From Paracraurococcus lichenis (GTDB lineage Bacteria; Pseudomonadota; Alphaproteobacteria; Acetobacterales; Acetobacteraceae): 64,000 nucleotides of DNA. Made by a program: the position numbers and the translations under genes. The notes below the pieces were generated by a model that saw only the letters and a list, made by a program, of their open reading frames with translations, did no database searches and was not told the origin of the DNA. Each line of letters opens with the position of its first letter. Position 1 is the first letter of the stretch. Shown here in pieces: positions 1-9,153 of the stretch. The stretch lies in NCBI RefSeq assembly GCF_030657435.1, contig NZ_JAUTWS010000002.1, forward strand, positions 186,001 through 250,000. The letters run 5' to 3'.

Positions 1-145
1 GTTAGAGGATGGCATTATCTCCTAATTAGTTTATCTACCCTCACGCCAACCCTAACCAAACAAAAATAGGAAAATAGTCTTGATCTTCCCTGGCCCGCCG
101 TCCTATCCTCCCAGCCAGGACCGCGCCGCCGAGGGAGCCCCCGCC
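1..145. other. AT-rich left edge, no gene recognised
   Basis: The first 90 or so bases are clearly richer in A and T than the rest of the window, with runs such as ctaattagtttatc and aaacaaaaatagg. I see no gene, tRNA or clear repeat here. Together with the transposase-like gene that follows, the composition suggests the flank of an acquired or degraded mobile segment, or a promoter region. Confidence 0.4.
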
Positions 146-721
146 ATGCCCTTCACCCCCCGCCGCCCCTGGGAACCCCTCTCGGACGCCGAGTGGGACG
201 CGCTGCGCCCGCATCTCCGGCCGGAGGACCGGCCGGGCCCCCCGCTCGTCGATCCCCGCGCTCGCATGGACGCCATCCTGCACATGGCGGTCACCGACCA
301 GCCCTGGCGCCTGCTGCCGGAGCGCTGGGGGAAGGGCGCCACGGTGGGCCGGCATTTCCGCCGTCTCGCGCATGGCGGCCTCTGGTCCCGGCTGCTGGAG
401 GCGCTGGCCGACCCCGACTGCCCGCGCGCCCTCTCGGCCATCGCCTATTGGCTCTGCCGCGCCGCCCGCCGCGCCATGCGGCTGTTGCAGATGGCGGGGA
501 TCACGCTGGCGCGGAGGCTCCGCCTCTACACGGCGCTGCCGATGCTCCCCTGGCTGATGCCCGACCCGGATTTGTCCGAACTGGTGTTCCGCGACATCGC
601 CAAGGTCATCAAGGACATCCCCCGGCGCTGGCCGGGGAGGGGGGTGCTGCGCAATCTCGGCCATCTCCTGCGCATCGCGGGCGGGCGGCCCGTCTGGTCG
701 AAGCGCTTCGCCCCGCCCTGA
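146..721 (+). CDS. IS5-type (DUF4096-like) transposase N-terminal domain protein, probably not a working transposase
   Basis: The 191-residue product opens with PRRPWEPLSDAEWDALRPHL and continues with WRLLPERWGKGATVGRHFRR, the pattern of the helix-turn-helix N-terminal domain of IS5-family transposases. The C-terminal half (about residues 100-191) is Arg/Leu-rich and shows no DDE catalytic segment, so transposition activity is unlikely. I chose the ATG at 146 because it starts at the domain; an in-frame upstream start at 80 would add 22 low-complexity residues. No terminal inverted repeats or partner transposase gene are visible. It may be a domesticated or decayed transposase. Confidence 0.6.
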   Translation: MPFTPRRPWEPLSDAEWDALRPHLRPEDRPGPPLVDPRARMDAILHMAVTDQPWRLLPERWGKGATVGRHFRRLAHGGLWSRLLEALADPDCPRALSAIAYWLCRAARRAMRLLQMAGITLARRLRLYTALPMLPWLMPDPDLSELVFRDIAKVIKDIPRRWPGRGVLRNLGHLLRIAGGRPVWSKRFAPP

Positions 722-868
722 TGCAGCCGGCGCCCGCGCTGCCCGCGCGGCGGGCACCGCGCGTCCCGCGGGCGCGGATCGTGCCTTGCGCGGGGGCTGG
801 CGGGCCGGTTGCGGCATGGCAAGCTCCGGCGGCGGATGCAGCGCGACCGGCCTGCAGGGAGATGCTTG

Positions 869-1945
869 ATGAGGAGAATGCTGCTCGGCGCCGTCGCGGC
901 GCTCGGGCTCGGCGGGATCGCGCCGGCCCAGACCCTGTCGACGCCCACCGTGCCGGCGGGGCCGAAGGTTGGCATCGTCGCGGTCACGCAGCCGCTGCCG
1001 ACGCAGCCGCAGTATACGCGCGTCGACGTGCCGGTGCTGAAGGAAGGCCTCGCCGCGGCGAGCAACGGCCGGATCGAGGTGCAGCTCTCGACGCATGCCG
1101 AGCGCAACCTCGCGGGCACCGAGATCGTGCGGCTGGTGCGCTCCGGCCAGGCGGATATCGGCGCGAGCACGCTGACGACGCTCTCGGGCGACGTGCCGAT
1201 CCTCGATGGCGTGGACCTCGCCGGCCTCGCGCCCGAGATCGGCACGGCGCGCAAGATCGCCGAGGCGATGCTGCCCGTGGTGAACCGCGACCTCGAGCGA
1301 TTCGGCGCCCGGCTGATGGTGATCTATCCCTTCCCGGCGCAGGTGGTCTGGTGCCGCCAGCCCTTCGCCAGCCTGGCCGAGCTGAAGGGCCGCAAGGTGC
1401 GGACCTTCGGCAACTCGCTGGTCGATTTCTTCACCGCCCTCGGCGCGCAGCCCGTCTCCATCGGCTTCCCCGAGGTCTATTCGGCGCTCGAGCGCGGCGT
1501 GGTGGACTGCGCCATCACCGGCACGGGCAGCGGCGTCGCGGCGCGCTGGCCGGAGGTGACGACGCATGTCTCGGCCCTGCCGGTCTCCTGGGCGCTGGCG
1601 GGGTACATGGTGAACCTCGCCTGGTGGAACCGGCTCGACCCCGCGGTGCGGGCGGCGGTGGAGGCGAGCCTCGCGGAGGTGAACGAGAAGCAGTGGGCGC
1701 TCGGCGCGGCGGCGACGCGCGACGGGCTCGACTGCGCCACCGGCAAGGCGGATGCCTGCCGCATCCACACCTTGGCGACGCGGCCGGTGACGGAGGTCCC
1801 GCCGACCGAGGCCGACCGCGCCATGATGCGCGAGATCCTGGACCGCACCGTGCTGCCCGGCTTCGTCAAGCGCTGCGGCGCCCGCTGTGGCGAGACCTTC
1901 AACCAGGTGATCGCGCCGCTCGCCGGCGTGCGCTTCGGCGGGTGA
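869..1945 (+). CDS. dctP: TRAP transporter solute-binding protein, DctP family
   Basis: Periplasmic receptor of a tripartite ATP-independent transporter, expected to bind an organic acid or acidic cyclic amide and deliver it to the DctQM membrane pair encoded next. The 358-residue product begins with a signal peptide (MRRMLLGAVAALGLGG, cut near APAQT). It has the DctP core, with the LKGRKVRTFGNSL segment and the FPEVYSALERGVVDC segment that contacts ligand in this family. The ATG at 869 has a GGGAGA ribosome site just upstream; starting at 809 would bury the signal peptide. Its stop overlaps the GTG of dctQ. The ligand is unknown. Confidence 0.9.
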   Translation: MRRMLLGAVAALGLGGIAPAQTLSTPTVPAGPKVGIVAVTQPLPTQPQYTRVDVPVLKEGLAAASNGRIEVQLSTHAERNLAGTEIVRLVRSGQADIGASTLTTLSGDVPILDGVDLAGLAPEIGTARKIAEAMLPVVNRDLERFGARLMVIYPFPAQVVWCRQPFASLAELKGRKVRTFGNSLVDFFTALGAQPVSIGFPEVYSALERGVVDCAITGTGSGVAARWPEVTTHVSALPVSWALAGYMVNLAWWNRLDPAVRAAVEASLAEVNEKQWALGAAATRDGLDCATGKADACRIHTLATRPVTEVPPTEADRAMMREILDRTVLPGFVKRCGARCGETFNQVIAPLAGVRFGG

Positions 1946-2604
1946 GCGACGCGGCTTCCATCCCGGCGCCGCTGCGTGCGGCGCGGCGCCTGCGGGCGGG
2001 CATCTCGGCGCTCGCCGCCGTGATGGCGCATGTCGCGGGCTGGAACTACGTGGCCTGCGCCCTCTTCATCACTTTCGACGTGGTGGCGCGCAGCCTGTTC
2101 GGCTTCTCATCGAAGGCCACCATCGAGGTCACCGGCTACATGCTGGCCGGCGGCATCGCCTGGGGCTTGGCGCATACCCTCGCGCGGCGGGCGCATATCC
2201 GGGTGGATGTCTGGGTGAACCGGCTGCCGCTGCGCATCCGCTCCGTCCTGCACCTGGTCTCGCTGCTGCTGCTGCTGGGCTTCGCGCTGTTCTGCGCCTG
2301 GGCCGCCTGGTCGCTGCTGGATGAGAGCCTGCTCTTCGATGCGCATGACAACAGCGCGCTGCGCCTGCCTCTGGCGGTGCCGCAGGGCATCTGGGGCTTC
2401 GGCATCCTGGCCTTCTGCCTGATGATCACGGTGCTGGCGGTGGAAGCCGCGCTCTCCCTGCTGCTCGGCCGCGCTGAGGAGCTCGACCGCCTGCTCGGCT
2501 CCCGCACGCTGGAGGACGAGACCGAGGAGGCGCTGGAAGCGGTGCGGATGGCGCGGGAGGGCGCCCACGCGCCCGATGGCCTGCAACGGACGGTCCAGCC
2601 ATGA
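1942..2604 (+). CDS. dctQ: TRAP transporter small permease, DctQ family
   Basis: The 220-residue integral membrane protein shows four hydrophobic helices (about residues 25-50, 60-78, 92-118 and 145-170), as in DctQ subunits, which scaffold the large permease. The start is a GTG whose last two bases belong to the dctP stop codon, indicating translational coupling. The C-terminus is an acidic cytoplasmic tail of about 45 residues (LEDETEEALEAVRMAREG), longer than in many DctQ proteins. The stop overlaps the dctM start as ATGA. Identification rests on topology, size and gene order. Confidence 0.88.
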   Translation: MSDAASIPAPLRAARRLRAGISALAAVMAHVAGWNYVACALFITFDVVARSLFGFSSKATIEVTGYMLAGGIAWGLAHTLARRAHIRVDVWVNRLPLRIRSVLHLVSLLLLLGFALFCAWAAWSLLDESLLFDAHDNSALRLPLAVPQGIWGFGILAFCLMITVLAVEAALSLLLGRAEELDRLLGSRTLEDETEEALEAVRMAREGAHAPDGLQRTVQP

Positions 2605-3965
2605 TCGCGGTCGTCTTCCTGCTGGCCCTGCTGGCCGCCGCGATCGTTGCCGCGGCCTCCGGCGGGCAGGCGGTGCCGGTCGCGGAGATCCTGGCTCTGA
2701 CCGGCGTCTTCCTCGTCTTCTTCGGCGCCGGCGTCTATGTCGCGGCGGTGCTGGGGCTGCTCGGCATCCTCATCGGCCTCACCTTTTCCGACCGGCCCTG
2801 GTGGGCCTTCGCCGGGCAGACGCTGTGGGGGCCGTCCTCCAATTTCGTGCTGGTGGCCGTGCCGCTCTTCCTGCTCATGGGGGAGATCCTGCTGCGCGCC
2901 GGCCTGTCGGACCGGCTCTACCGCGCGCTGAATGCCTGGCTCGGCCGGCTGCCCGGCGGGCTGCTGCACACCAACATCGTCTCCTGCGCGGTCTTCTCCG
3001 CAATCTCGGGCAGTTCGGTTGCGACCGCCGCCACCATGGGCTCGGTCGCGCTGCCCTATTTCAACAGCTCGGCCTATAGCCAGCGCATGGTGCTGGGCTC
3101 GCTGGCGGCCGGCGGAGCGCTGGGCAACCTGATCCCGCCCGGCATCACCTTCATCATCTACGGCCTGATCACCGAAACCTCCGTCGGCGCGCTCTATGTC
3201 GCCGCCCTGCTGCCCTCCCTGCTCGTCACCGGCCTGTTCATCGCCGTCATCCTGGTGCATGGGCTGACCCATCCGTTGGACCGGCCGGCACCGCTGCCGC
3301 TGGCGATGCGGCTGCGGGCGCTGCTGGACCTGGTGCCGACGCTGCTGCTGATGCTCCTCGTGCTCGGCTCCATCTATGCGGGCTATGCGACCCCGACCGA
3401 GGCGGCCGCGCTCGGCGTGGTCGGCGCCGCGCTCTTCGCCGCGGTCGAGGGCAAGCTCTCCTTCCGCCTGCTGAACGCGAGCGCCGAAGCGACGGCGCGC
3501 AACACGGCGCTGCTCGGCCTCATCATCTTCGGCGCCTACCTGCTGAACTACCTGCTGACCGCGATCAACGTGCCGCAGGCCCTGGCGCAGTTCATCGGCC
3601 ACCTGCCGCTGCCGCCCTGGGCGATCATGGCGGCGATCCTGGCGCTCTATCTCGCGCTCGGCACCTTCATGGAGGGCTTCTCCATGATCATCACCACGGT
3701 GCCCGTGGTCTTCCCGGTCGTGACCGCGCTCGGCTACGACCCGATCTGGTTCGGGGTGATGGTGACCATGCTGGTGGAGATCGCGCAGATCAGCCCGCCG
3801 GACGGCACGGTGATGTATGTGCTGCAGGGCATGCGGCCGCGCCCCGGGCCGATCACCGACGTCTTCGTGGGCGTCACGCCCTTCCTGGCCGCCTATCTGC
3901 TGGCGGTTGCGCTGCTGATGATCTGGCCGGGGATTGCGCTCTGGCTCCCAAGGCTTATGGGTTGA
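2601..3965 (+). CDS. dctM: TRAP transporter large permease, DctM family
   Basis: The 454-residue polytopic inner-membrane protein is the expected size for DctM, which carries substrate in symport with sodium. Family signatures include FNSSAYSQRMVLGSLAAGG followed by GNLIPPG, the central YAGYATPTEAAALGVVGA motif and the C-terminal MVEIAQISPPDGTVMYV motif. It is the third gene of an overlapping run and lies 3 bp before hyuA, so transporter and hydrolase are probably co-transcribed. The sequence looks complete. Confidence 0.93.
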   Translation: MIAVVFLLALLAAAIVAAASGGQAVPVAEILALTGVFLVFFGAGVYVAAVLGLLGILIGLTFSDRPWWAFAGQTLWGPSSNFVLVAVPLFLLMGEILLRAGLSDRLYRALNAWLGRLPGGLLHTNIVSCAVFSAISGSSVATAATMGSVALPYFNSSAYSQRMVLGSLAAGGALGNLIPPGITFIIYGLITETSVGALYVAALLPSLLVTGLFIAVILVHGLTHPLDRPAPLPLAMRLRALLDLVPTLLLMLLVLGSIYAGYATPTEAAALGVVGAALFAAVEGKLSFRLLNASAEATARNTALLGLIIFGAYLLNYLLTAINVPQALAQFIGHLPLPPWAIMAAILALYLALGTFMEGFSMIITTVPVVFPVVTALGYDPIWFGVMVTMLVEIAQISPPDGTVMYVLQGMRPRPGPITDVFVGVTPFLAAYLLAVALLMIWPGIALWLPRLMG

Positions 3966-3968
3966 GGC

Positions 3969-6023
3969 ATGAGCGAACGTCCTGTCCGCATCGCCGTCGA
4001 TATCGGCGGCACCTTCACCGACCTGCAGGTGCTCGATGCCCGCGATGGCAGCGTGCGCGCCTGGAAGACGCCGACCACGCCGGAGGACCCGAGCATCGGC
4101 CTGCTGCGCGGCGTTACCGAGGCGGCGGAGCGCTTCGGCTTCGCGCTCGCCGAGGTCGGCCTGCTGCTGCACGGCACCACCATCGCCACCAATGCGGTGC
4201 TGGAGCGGAAGCTTGCCCGCGGCGTGCTGCTGACCACGGCCGGGTTCGAGGACGTGCTGGAGATCACCCGCCATGTGCGGCGGGACCTCTACAAGGTGGA
4301 CCTCGACCCCTTTCCCTGCCTGATCGAGCGCGACCGGCGCCTCGGCGTGCCCGAGCGCATGCGGGCGGACGGCACGGCCGAACTGCCGCTCGACGAATCC
4401 GCTTTGCCCGGCCTGATCGCGCGGCTGGACGCGCTGGGGGCGGAGGCGGTGGCGGTCTGCCTGCTGCACAGCTATGCCAACCCGGCGCATGAGCAGCGGC
4501 TGAAGGCGCTGATCGCCGCGGCGCGGCCCTCGCTGCCCGTGTCGCTCTCCGCCGAGATCAGCCCGGAGATCCGCGAATACGAGCGCAGCAGCACGACCGT
4601 GCTGAACGCGCTGCTGATGCCCGTCGTGAAGGCCTATCTCGACCGGCTGGAGGCGCGGCTGGGCGAGGGCGGATTCCACCCGCTGGTCTTCCTGGTGCAG
4701 TCCAATGGCGGCGTCTGCAGCCTGCGCCAGGCCGCCGCGCAACCGGCGCGGCTGCTGCTCTCCGGCCCCTCCGGCGGTGCGCTGGCCGCGGGGCGCATCG
4801 CGCAGTTGCTGGCGCGGCCGAACCTGGTCGCGGTCGACATGGGCGGCACCAGCTACGACGTCTCCGTCGTGCAGGATGGCCGCGTCAGCGTGGTGACGCA
4901 GGGCGAGATCGACCGGCTGCCGGTGCGCCTGCCGATGGTGGAGATGCGCACCATCGGCGCCGGCGGCGGCTCCATCGCCAGCGTCGATCATGGCGGGCGG
5001 CTGACGGTCGGCCCGCGCAGCGCCGGCTCGCGTCCCGGTCCGGTCGCCTATGGCCGCGGCGGGGAGGAGCCGACGGTGACGGATGCCAACCTCGCGCTCG
5101 GACGGCTGGATCCGGACTACTTTCTCGGCGGCATGATGAAGCTCGACATGCCGGCGACGCGCGCGGCGATCGCGGCGAAGGTCGGCACGCCGCTCGGCCT
5201 CGCGGTGGAGCCGGCGGCGCAGGGCATGCTCACCGTGGTGAACGCCAATCTCGGCGCGGCGGTGCGACTCTCGCTGTTCGAGAAGGGGCTGGATCCGCGC
5301 GACTTCTCGCTGCTCTCCTTCGGCGGCGCCGGCGGGCTGCACGCGACCGACGTGGCGGCGGAGATGGGCATCCGCGAGGTGATCTTCCCGCGCGAGCCCG
5401 GCACGCTCTCCGCCTATGGCATTCTCTACTCGGACCTCGTGCAGGACATCGCGCGCTCGCGCGTGATGCCGGCGGTGCCGGCCAGCCTGCCCATGGTCGA
5501 GGCGCTGGTGGCCGAGTTGCGGGCGGAGGCGGAGGCCGGCCTGGCGCGGGACGGCGTGCCGCCCGGGCAGCGCGAGGTCGCGGTCGCCGCCGACATGCGC
5601 TACCACGGCCAGGCCTTCGAGCTGTTGGTGCCCTGGCCGGAGGCGACGGCGCTCGCGCCGCTGCTGGCCCGCTTCCACGCCATGCACCGCCAGCGCTTCA
5701 GCTACGCCGACGAGGCCGAGGCGGTCGAGATCGTCACCCTGCGGGCCATCGCCACCGGACGCCTGCCGAAGCCCGATGCTGCGGAGGCGACGCCCGCCGC
5801 ACGCCCGGCGCTGAAGGGCAGCCGCCGCGTCTTCGAGGACGGCGCCTGGCGCGACGTGCCGGTCTGGGACCGCGAGGCGCTGCCGCCCGAGGACCGCATC
5901 ATCGGCCCCGCCATCGTCGAGGAACCCTTCGCCACCCATTGGATCGGACGCGGCTGGACCGCCATGCTCGGCGCTGCCGGCGCCCTCATCGCCCAAATGG
6001 ACGCAAGGAGTGTTGGCGCATGA
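3969..6023 (+). CDS. hyuA: Hydantoinase/oxoprolinase subunit A (ATP-dependent)
   Basis: This 684-residue protein belongs to the hydantoinase A/oxoprolinase family, in which subunits A and B couple ATP hydrolysis to opening of a cyclic amide or to related carboxylations. The N-terminal phosphate-binding loop VDIGGTFTD (about residues 10-18), HGTTIATNAVLERK (68-81) and the second actin-like fold motif VDMGGTSYDVSVV are intact. The length matches N-methylhydantoinase A. The next gene overlaps by 4 bp and encodes subunit B. The substrate could be 5-oxoproline, a hydantoin or a related lactam; the TRAP genes upstream probably import it. Confidence 0.88.
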   Translation: MSERPVRIAVDIGGTFTDLQVLDARDGSVRAWKTPTTPEDPSIGLLRGVTEAAERFGFALAEVGLLLHGTTIATNAVLERKLARGVLLTTAGFEDVLEITRHVRRDLYKVDLDPFPCLIERDRRLGVPERMRADGTAELPLDESALPGLIARLDALGAEAVAVCLLHSYANPAHEQRLKALIAAARPSLPVSLSAEISPEIREYERSSTTVLNALLMPVVKAYLDRLEARLGEGGFHPLVFLVQSNGGVCSLRQAAAQPARLLLSGPSGGALAAGRIAQLLARPNLVAVDMGGTSYDVSVVQDGRVSVVTQGEIDRLPVRLPMVEMRTIGAGGGSIASVDHGGRLTVGPRSAGSRPGPVAYGRGGEEPTVTDANLALGRLDPDYFLGGMMKLDMPATRAAIAAKVGTPLGLAVEPAAQGMLTVVNANLGAAVRLSLFEKGLDPRDFSLLSFGGAGGLHATDVAAEMGIREVIFPREPGTLSAYGILYSDLVQDIARSRVMPAVPASLPMVEALVAELRAEAEAGLARDGVPPGQREVAVAADMRYHGQAFELLVPWPEATALAPLLARFHAMHRQRFSYADEAEAVEIVTLRAIATGRLPKPDAAEATPAARPALKGSRRVFEDGAWRDVPVWDREALPPEDRIIGPAIVEEPFATHWIGRGWTAMLGAAGALIAQMDARSVGA

Positions 6024-7654
6024 CCCTCGGCCCCATCGAGATCGAGGTCATCCGCAACGCGCTGACGGCCGCCGCGGCGGAGATGGACGTGACGGTCTGG
6101 CGCACCAGCCGCAGCACCATCGTGCGGGAGTTGCTGGACTATTCCACGGCCGTCTTCGATGCCGAGGGCAACAACCTGGCGCAGTCCGCCCGCATCCCGA
6201 GCCATCTCAACAGCATGTCGCATTTCCTGCGGGAATTGCTGGACAAGTGGGTGGACCCCGCGACCTGGGGCCCGGACGACGTCGTCATCTCCAACGACCC
6301 CTATTGCGGCGGGCAGCACCTGCCGGACATCTGCGCCTTCAAGCCGGTCTTCCACGAGGGCCGGCGCATTGCCTTCGTCGGGACGCTCTGCCACCACATC
6401 GATGTCGGCGGGCTGGTCGCCGGCAGCTATGCCGCCAAGGCGATCGAGATCTTCCAGGAAGGCCTGCGCATCCCGCCGCTGAAGCTGATCGAGAACGGCA
6501 GGCGGAACGAGGGCGTCTGGGCGATGATCCGGCAGAATATCCGCAAGCCCGAGCTGCTGCTGGGCGACCTGCAAAGCCAGATCGCCTCGCTGGAGGTCGG
6601 CGCCGCGGCGCTGCGGCGGCTCGCCACGCGCTACGGCGCCGAGGGGATGATCGAGGCCGGGCGCCGGATCCTCGACATGAGCGAGCAGGCGATGCGCGCC
6701 GCCATCTCCCGCATGCCGGACGGAACCTACGAGTTCACGGATTGGCTGGACGATGACGGCATCGACCTCGACAAGCCGATCCGACTGCATGTCGCGCTGA
6801 CGATCCAGGGCGACAGCATCTCGGTGGACCTTTCGGGCTGCTCGCCGCAGGTGCAGGGGCCGACCAATGCGACCCTGGCCAGCAGCAATGCCGCCGTGAT
6901 GTTCGCTGTCATGTGCGCCTGCGACGAGCCCTTCGCCGCCAATGCCGGCTGCTATCGCCCGGTGACCACCATTGCGCCGGAGGGGCTGGTGGTGAATGCC
7001 CGCCATCCCGCGCCGGTGGTGCACCGCATCGCGGTGACGCATCGGCTGCTGAATGCCATGTTCGGCGCGCTGCATCAGGCGGTGCCGGACCGCATCCCCG
7101 CGGCCTATTACGGCAATTCCTACGTCTGCACCTTCCAGACGGTCGGGGAGGACCAGCGGCGCGAGGTCCTCGTGGAAATCGAGATCGGCGGCACCGGTGC
7201 GCATCCGGCGAAGGATGGCGTGAACGCCCTCTCGGCGGGCATGCACAACAACAGCAACATCCCCATCGAGATGATCGAGGCGCAGGCGCCGCTGACCATC
7301 ACGCGCTACGGCCTGCTGCCGGACAGCGGCGGCGCCGGGGAACGGCGCGGCGGCCTCGGCCTGCTGCGGGAATGGCGGGTGGACAGCCCGCGCTGCTTCT
7401 TCACCGCCAACATGGACCGCTTCGTCCATGCGCCCTATGGCCTCGCGGGCGGCGGCCCGGCCTCGGTCGGGCGGCTGGTGCTGACGCGCGACGGCGCGGA
7501 GAGCCCGCTGCCGCCCAAGTCCGACAACGTCCCGCTGCAGCGGGACGACCGGGTGCGGCTGGAGACCTCGGGCGGCGGCGGCTTCGGCGATCCGGCGAAG
7601 CGCGACCCGGCGGCGTGGGCGCGCGACCTGGCGCTGGGCTACGTGACGACGTGA
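6020..7654 (+). CDS. hyuB: Hydantoinase B/oxoprolinase subunit B
   Basis: The 544-residue partner of HyuA. It starts MTLGPIEIEVIRNAL, typical of the B subunit, and carries the NDPYCGGQHLPDICAFKPV segment and the C-terminal GLAGGGPAS and SGGGGFGDPAKRD motifs of the family. The ATG at 6020 overlaps the hyuA stop by 4 bp; a longer in-frame start at 5939 would lie wholly inside hyuA and add basic, non-homologous residues. Together with HyuA it should form the soluble cytoplasmic enzyme. Its own stop overlaps the GTG of the MaoC gene. Confidence 0.88.
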   Translation: MTLGPIEIEVIRNALTAAAAEMDVTVWRTSRSTIVRELLDYSTAVFDAEGNNLAQSARIPSHLNSMSHFLRELLDKWVDPATWGPDDVVISNDPYCGGQHLPDICAFKPVFHEGRRIAFVGTLCHHIDVGGLVAGSYAAKAIEIFQEGLRIPPLKLIENGRRNEGVWAMIRQNIRKPELLLGDLQSQIASLEVGAAALRRLATRYGAEGMIEAGRRILDMSEQAMRAAISRMPDGTYEFTDWLDDDGIDLDKPIRLHVALTIQGDSISVDLSGCSPQVQGPTNATLASSNAAVMFAVMCACDEPFAANAGCYRPVTTIAPEGLVVNARHPAPVVHRIAVTHRLLNAMFGALHQAVPDRIPAAYYGNSYVCTFQTVGEDQRREVLVEIEIGGTGAHPAKDGVNALSAGMHNNSNIPIEMIEAQAPLTITRYGLLPDSGGAGERRGGLGLLREWRVDSPRCFFTANMDRFVHAPYGLAGGGPASVGRLVLTRDGAESPLPPKSDNVPLQRDDRVRLETSGGGGFGDPAKRDPAAWARDLALGYVTT

Positions 7655-8127
7655 CGTTCGACCCACGGCAGCACCGGCTGGTGCCGGAGCAGCGCTGGTT
7701 CGAGGATTTCTCGCTCGGCGAGCGCTTCCCGCTGCCGAGCCGCACCATGACCAGCGGCCTCTTCGCTGCCTTCCAGGCCGCCTCGGGCGACAACCACCCG
7801 ATCCACTACGACGTGGAGTACTGCAAGGCGCATGGCCTGCCCGGCATGCTGGCGCATGGCTACCAGGTGACGATCCAGACCTGCGCCGGCGCCGGCCTCT
7901 TTCCGCACATGGTCGAGGAGTCGCTGAAGGGCTTCCTCGAGCAGTCCACGCGCTTCCTGCACCCGGTGGTGCTGGGCGACACGCTCTACCCCCTGCTGGA
8001 GGTGGACGAGCTGACGCCGCAGCGAAGCACCGGCATCCTCGGCCTGCGGGCGACCATCCACAACCAGCACGGCGTGCAGGTGCTGGAGGGGCGCCATCGC
8101 TACCTGCTGCGCCGGCGCCCGGCCTAG
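7651..8127 (+). CDS. MaoC-like (R)-specific enoyl-CoA hydratase/dehydratase
   Basis: A 158-residue single hot-dog-fold protein. The segment ASGDNHPIHYD followed by GLPGMLAHG is the hydratase motif of MaoC enzymes, including the Asp/His active-site pair. The GTG start shares bases with the hyuB stop, so it is translated as the last member of the dctPQM-hyuAB run. The pairing suggests that the ring-opened product is metabolised as a thioester or unsaturated acid, but this is inference. Its stop overlaps by 4 bp with the stop of the oppositely oriented Bug receptor. Confidence 0.85.
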   Translation: MTFDPRQHRLVPEQRWFEDFSLGERFPLPSRTMTSGLFAAFQAASGDNHPIHYDVEYCKAHGLPGMLAHGYQVTIQTCAGAGLFPHMVEESLKGFLEQSTRFLHPVVLGDTLYPLLEVDELTPQRSTGILGLRATIHNQHGVQVLEGRHRYLLRRRPA

Positions 8128-9071
8128 TCGGCCTGCTTCAGGCCGGAGGCGGCGATCAGCTCGGCATATTTCTCCACCTCGGCGCGCACGTAGCGGGCGA
8201 ACTGCCGGTGGTCGAGATAACGGATGGGATGCGAGGCGCGCGTCATCCCCTCCACCACGCTCGGTGTGCGCAAGGTGCGTGCGCAGGCGGCGTCGAGCCG
8301 CTCCAGCACCGCCGGCGGCAGGCCAGCGGGTGCGAAGATCCCGGTCCAGAGCGGATAGACGAGGTCGTGCCCCAGTTCCCGCAACGTCGGCGCCTGCGGC
8401 ATGTCGGCGACGCGCGCCTCGGCGAAGACCGCGATGGCGTGGAGCTGGTACTGCGCCACCAGGTTCGCCTCCGCCGCCAGCATCAGCACCGTGCCGGACT
8501 GCATCGCCAGCACGCTGTCGCCGGAGCCGCGGAAGGGCACGTGGTTCATCTCGATCCCGAGCGAACGCGTGAGGCCGGTCATCGCGAGATGGCCGAGGCC
8601 GCCGACGCCGCCCGAGGCATAGGGCGCCTGGCCCGGCGTCGCCTTCGCCCGCGTCACGATATCGGCCACGGTGCGGATGCCGGTTGTCTTCGGCGTCATC
8701 AGCGTCAGCGGCGCCTCCGCCACCAGGCAGACGGGCGCGAGGCTGTCGGCGCGATAGGGCAGGTTGGCGCGGAAGCTCGGCTGGACGGCGACGGGCGACA
8801 TGGAGGTCAGCATCAGCGTCAGCCCGTCGGGCTTCGAGCGCGCGACCTCCGCCGTGCCGATGGTGCCGGTGGCGCCGCCGACATTGCGGATGACGAGCTG
8901 GCTGCCGAGTTCCTCGGCGAAGACCGGCTGGATCAGGCGGCCGATGATGTCGGTGCCGCCGCCCGCCGGCCAGGGAATGATGAGCTGCGTCTGGGCCGGC
9001 TGGCTCCGGGCCAGCCCGGCCCAGAGCAGCAGCCCGATCGCCAGCGTGGCCAGGCGCGATGCGTGGCGCAT
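8124..9071 (-). CDS. Bug-family (TctC) periplasmic solute-binding protein
   Basis: The 315-residue secreted receptor has a signal peptide (LATLAIGLLLWAGLARS) and the Bug/TctC fold motifs IPWPAGGGTDIIGRLI, GATGTIGTAEVARSKPDG and the GGVGGLGHLAM ligand-loop region. Family members bind small carboxylates or amides for tripartite tricarboxylate transporters. No tctA or tctB gene is present in this window, so it is an orphan receptor here. It converges on the hyu operon with a 4-bp overlap of stop codons. The ligand cannot be predicted. Confidence 0.88.
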   Translation of the reverse strand: MRHASRLATLAIGLLLWAGLARSQPAQTQLIIPWPAGGGTDIIGRLIQPVFAEELGSQLVIRNVGGATGTIGTAEVARSKPDGLTLMLTSMSPVAVQPSFRANLPYRADSLAPVCLVAEAPLTLMTPKTTGIRTVADIVTRAKATPGQAPYASGGVGGLGHLAMTGLTRSLGIEMNHVPFRGSGDSVLAMQSGTVLMLAAEANLVAQYQLHAIAVFAEARVADMPQAPTLRELGHDLVYPLWTGIFAPAGLPPAVLERLDAACARTLRTPSVVEGMTRASHPIRYLDHRQFARYVRAEVEKYAELIAASGLKQAD

Positions 9072-9153
9072 CCCGTCGTCTCCTCTCCCATCGGCCCCGC
9101 TTGTCGCCGCGGGTGCCCTGGGGGGAGAGGCTAGCGAAGGCGCCGCCGCGGAT

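Noticed and set aside
193-1941. Open plus-strand frame extending far upstream of dctQ
   Set aside because: The upstream part lies over the transposase-like gene and dctP in another frame and is Arg/Ala/Pro low complexity. Only the part from the GTG at 1942 is the gene.
2136-5996. Very long open frame (about 1286 codons) on the minus strand
   Set aside because: It lies opposite dctQ, dctM and hyuA, is extremely rich in Arg, His, Gln and Asp and has no domain. It is the usual mirror frame of GC-rich genes.
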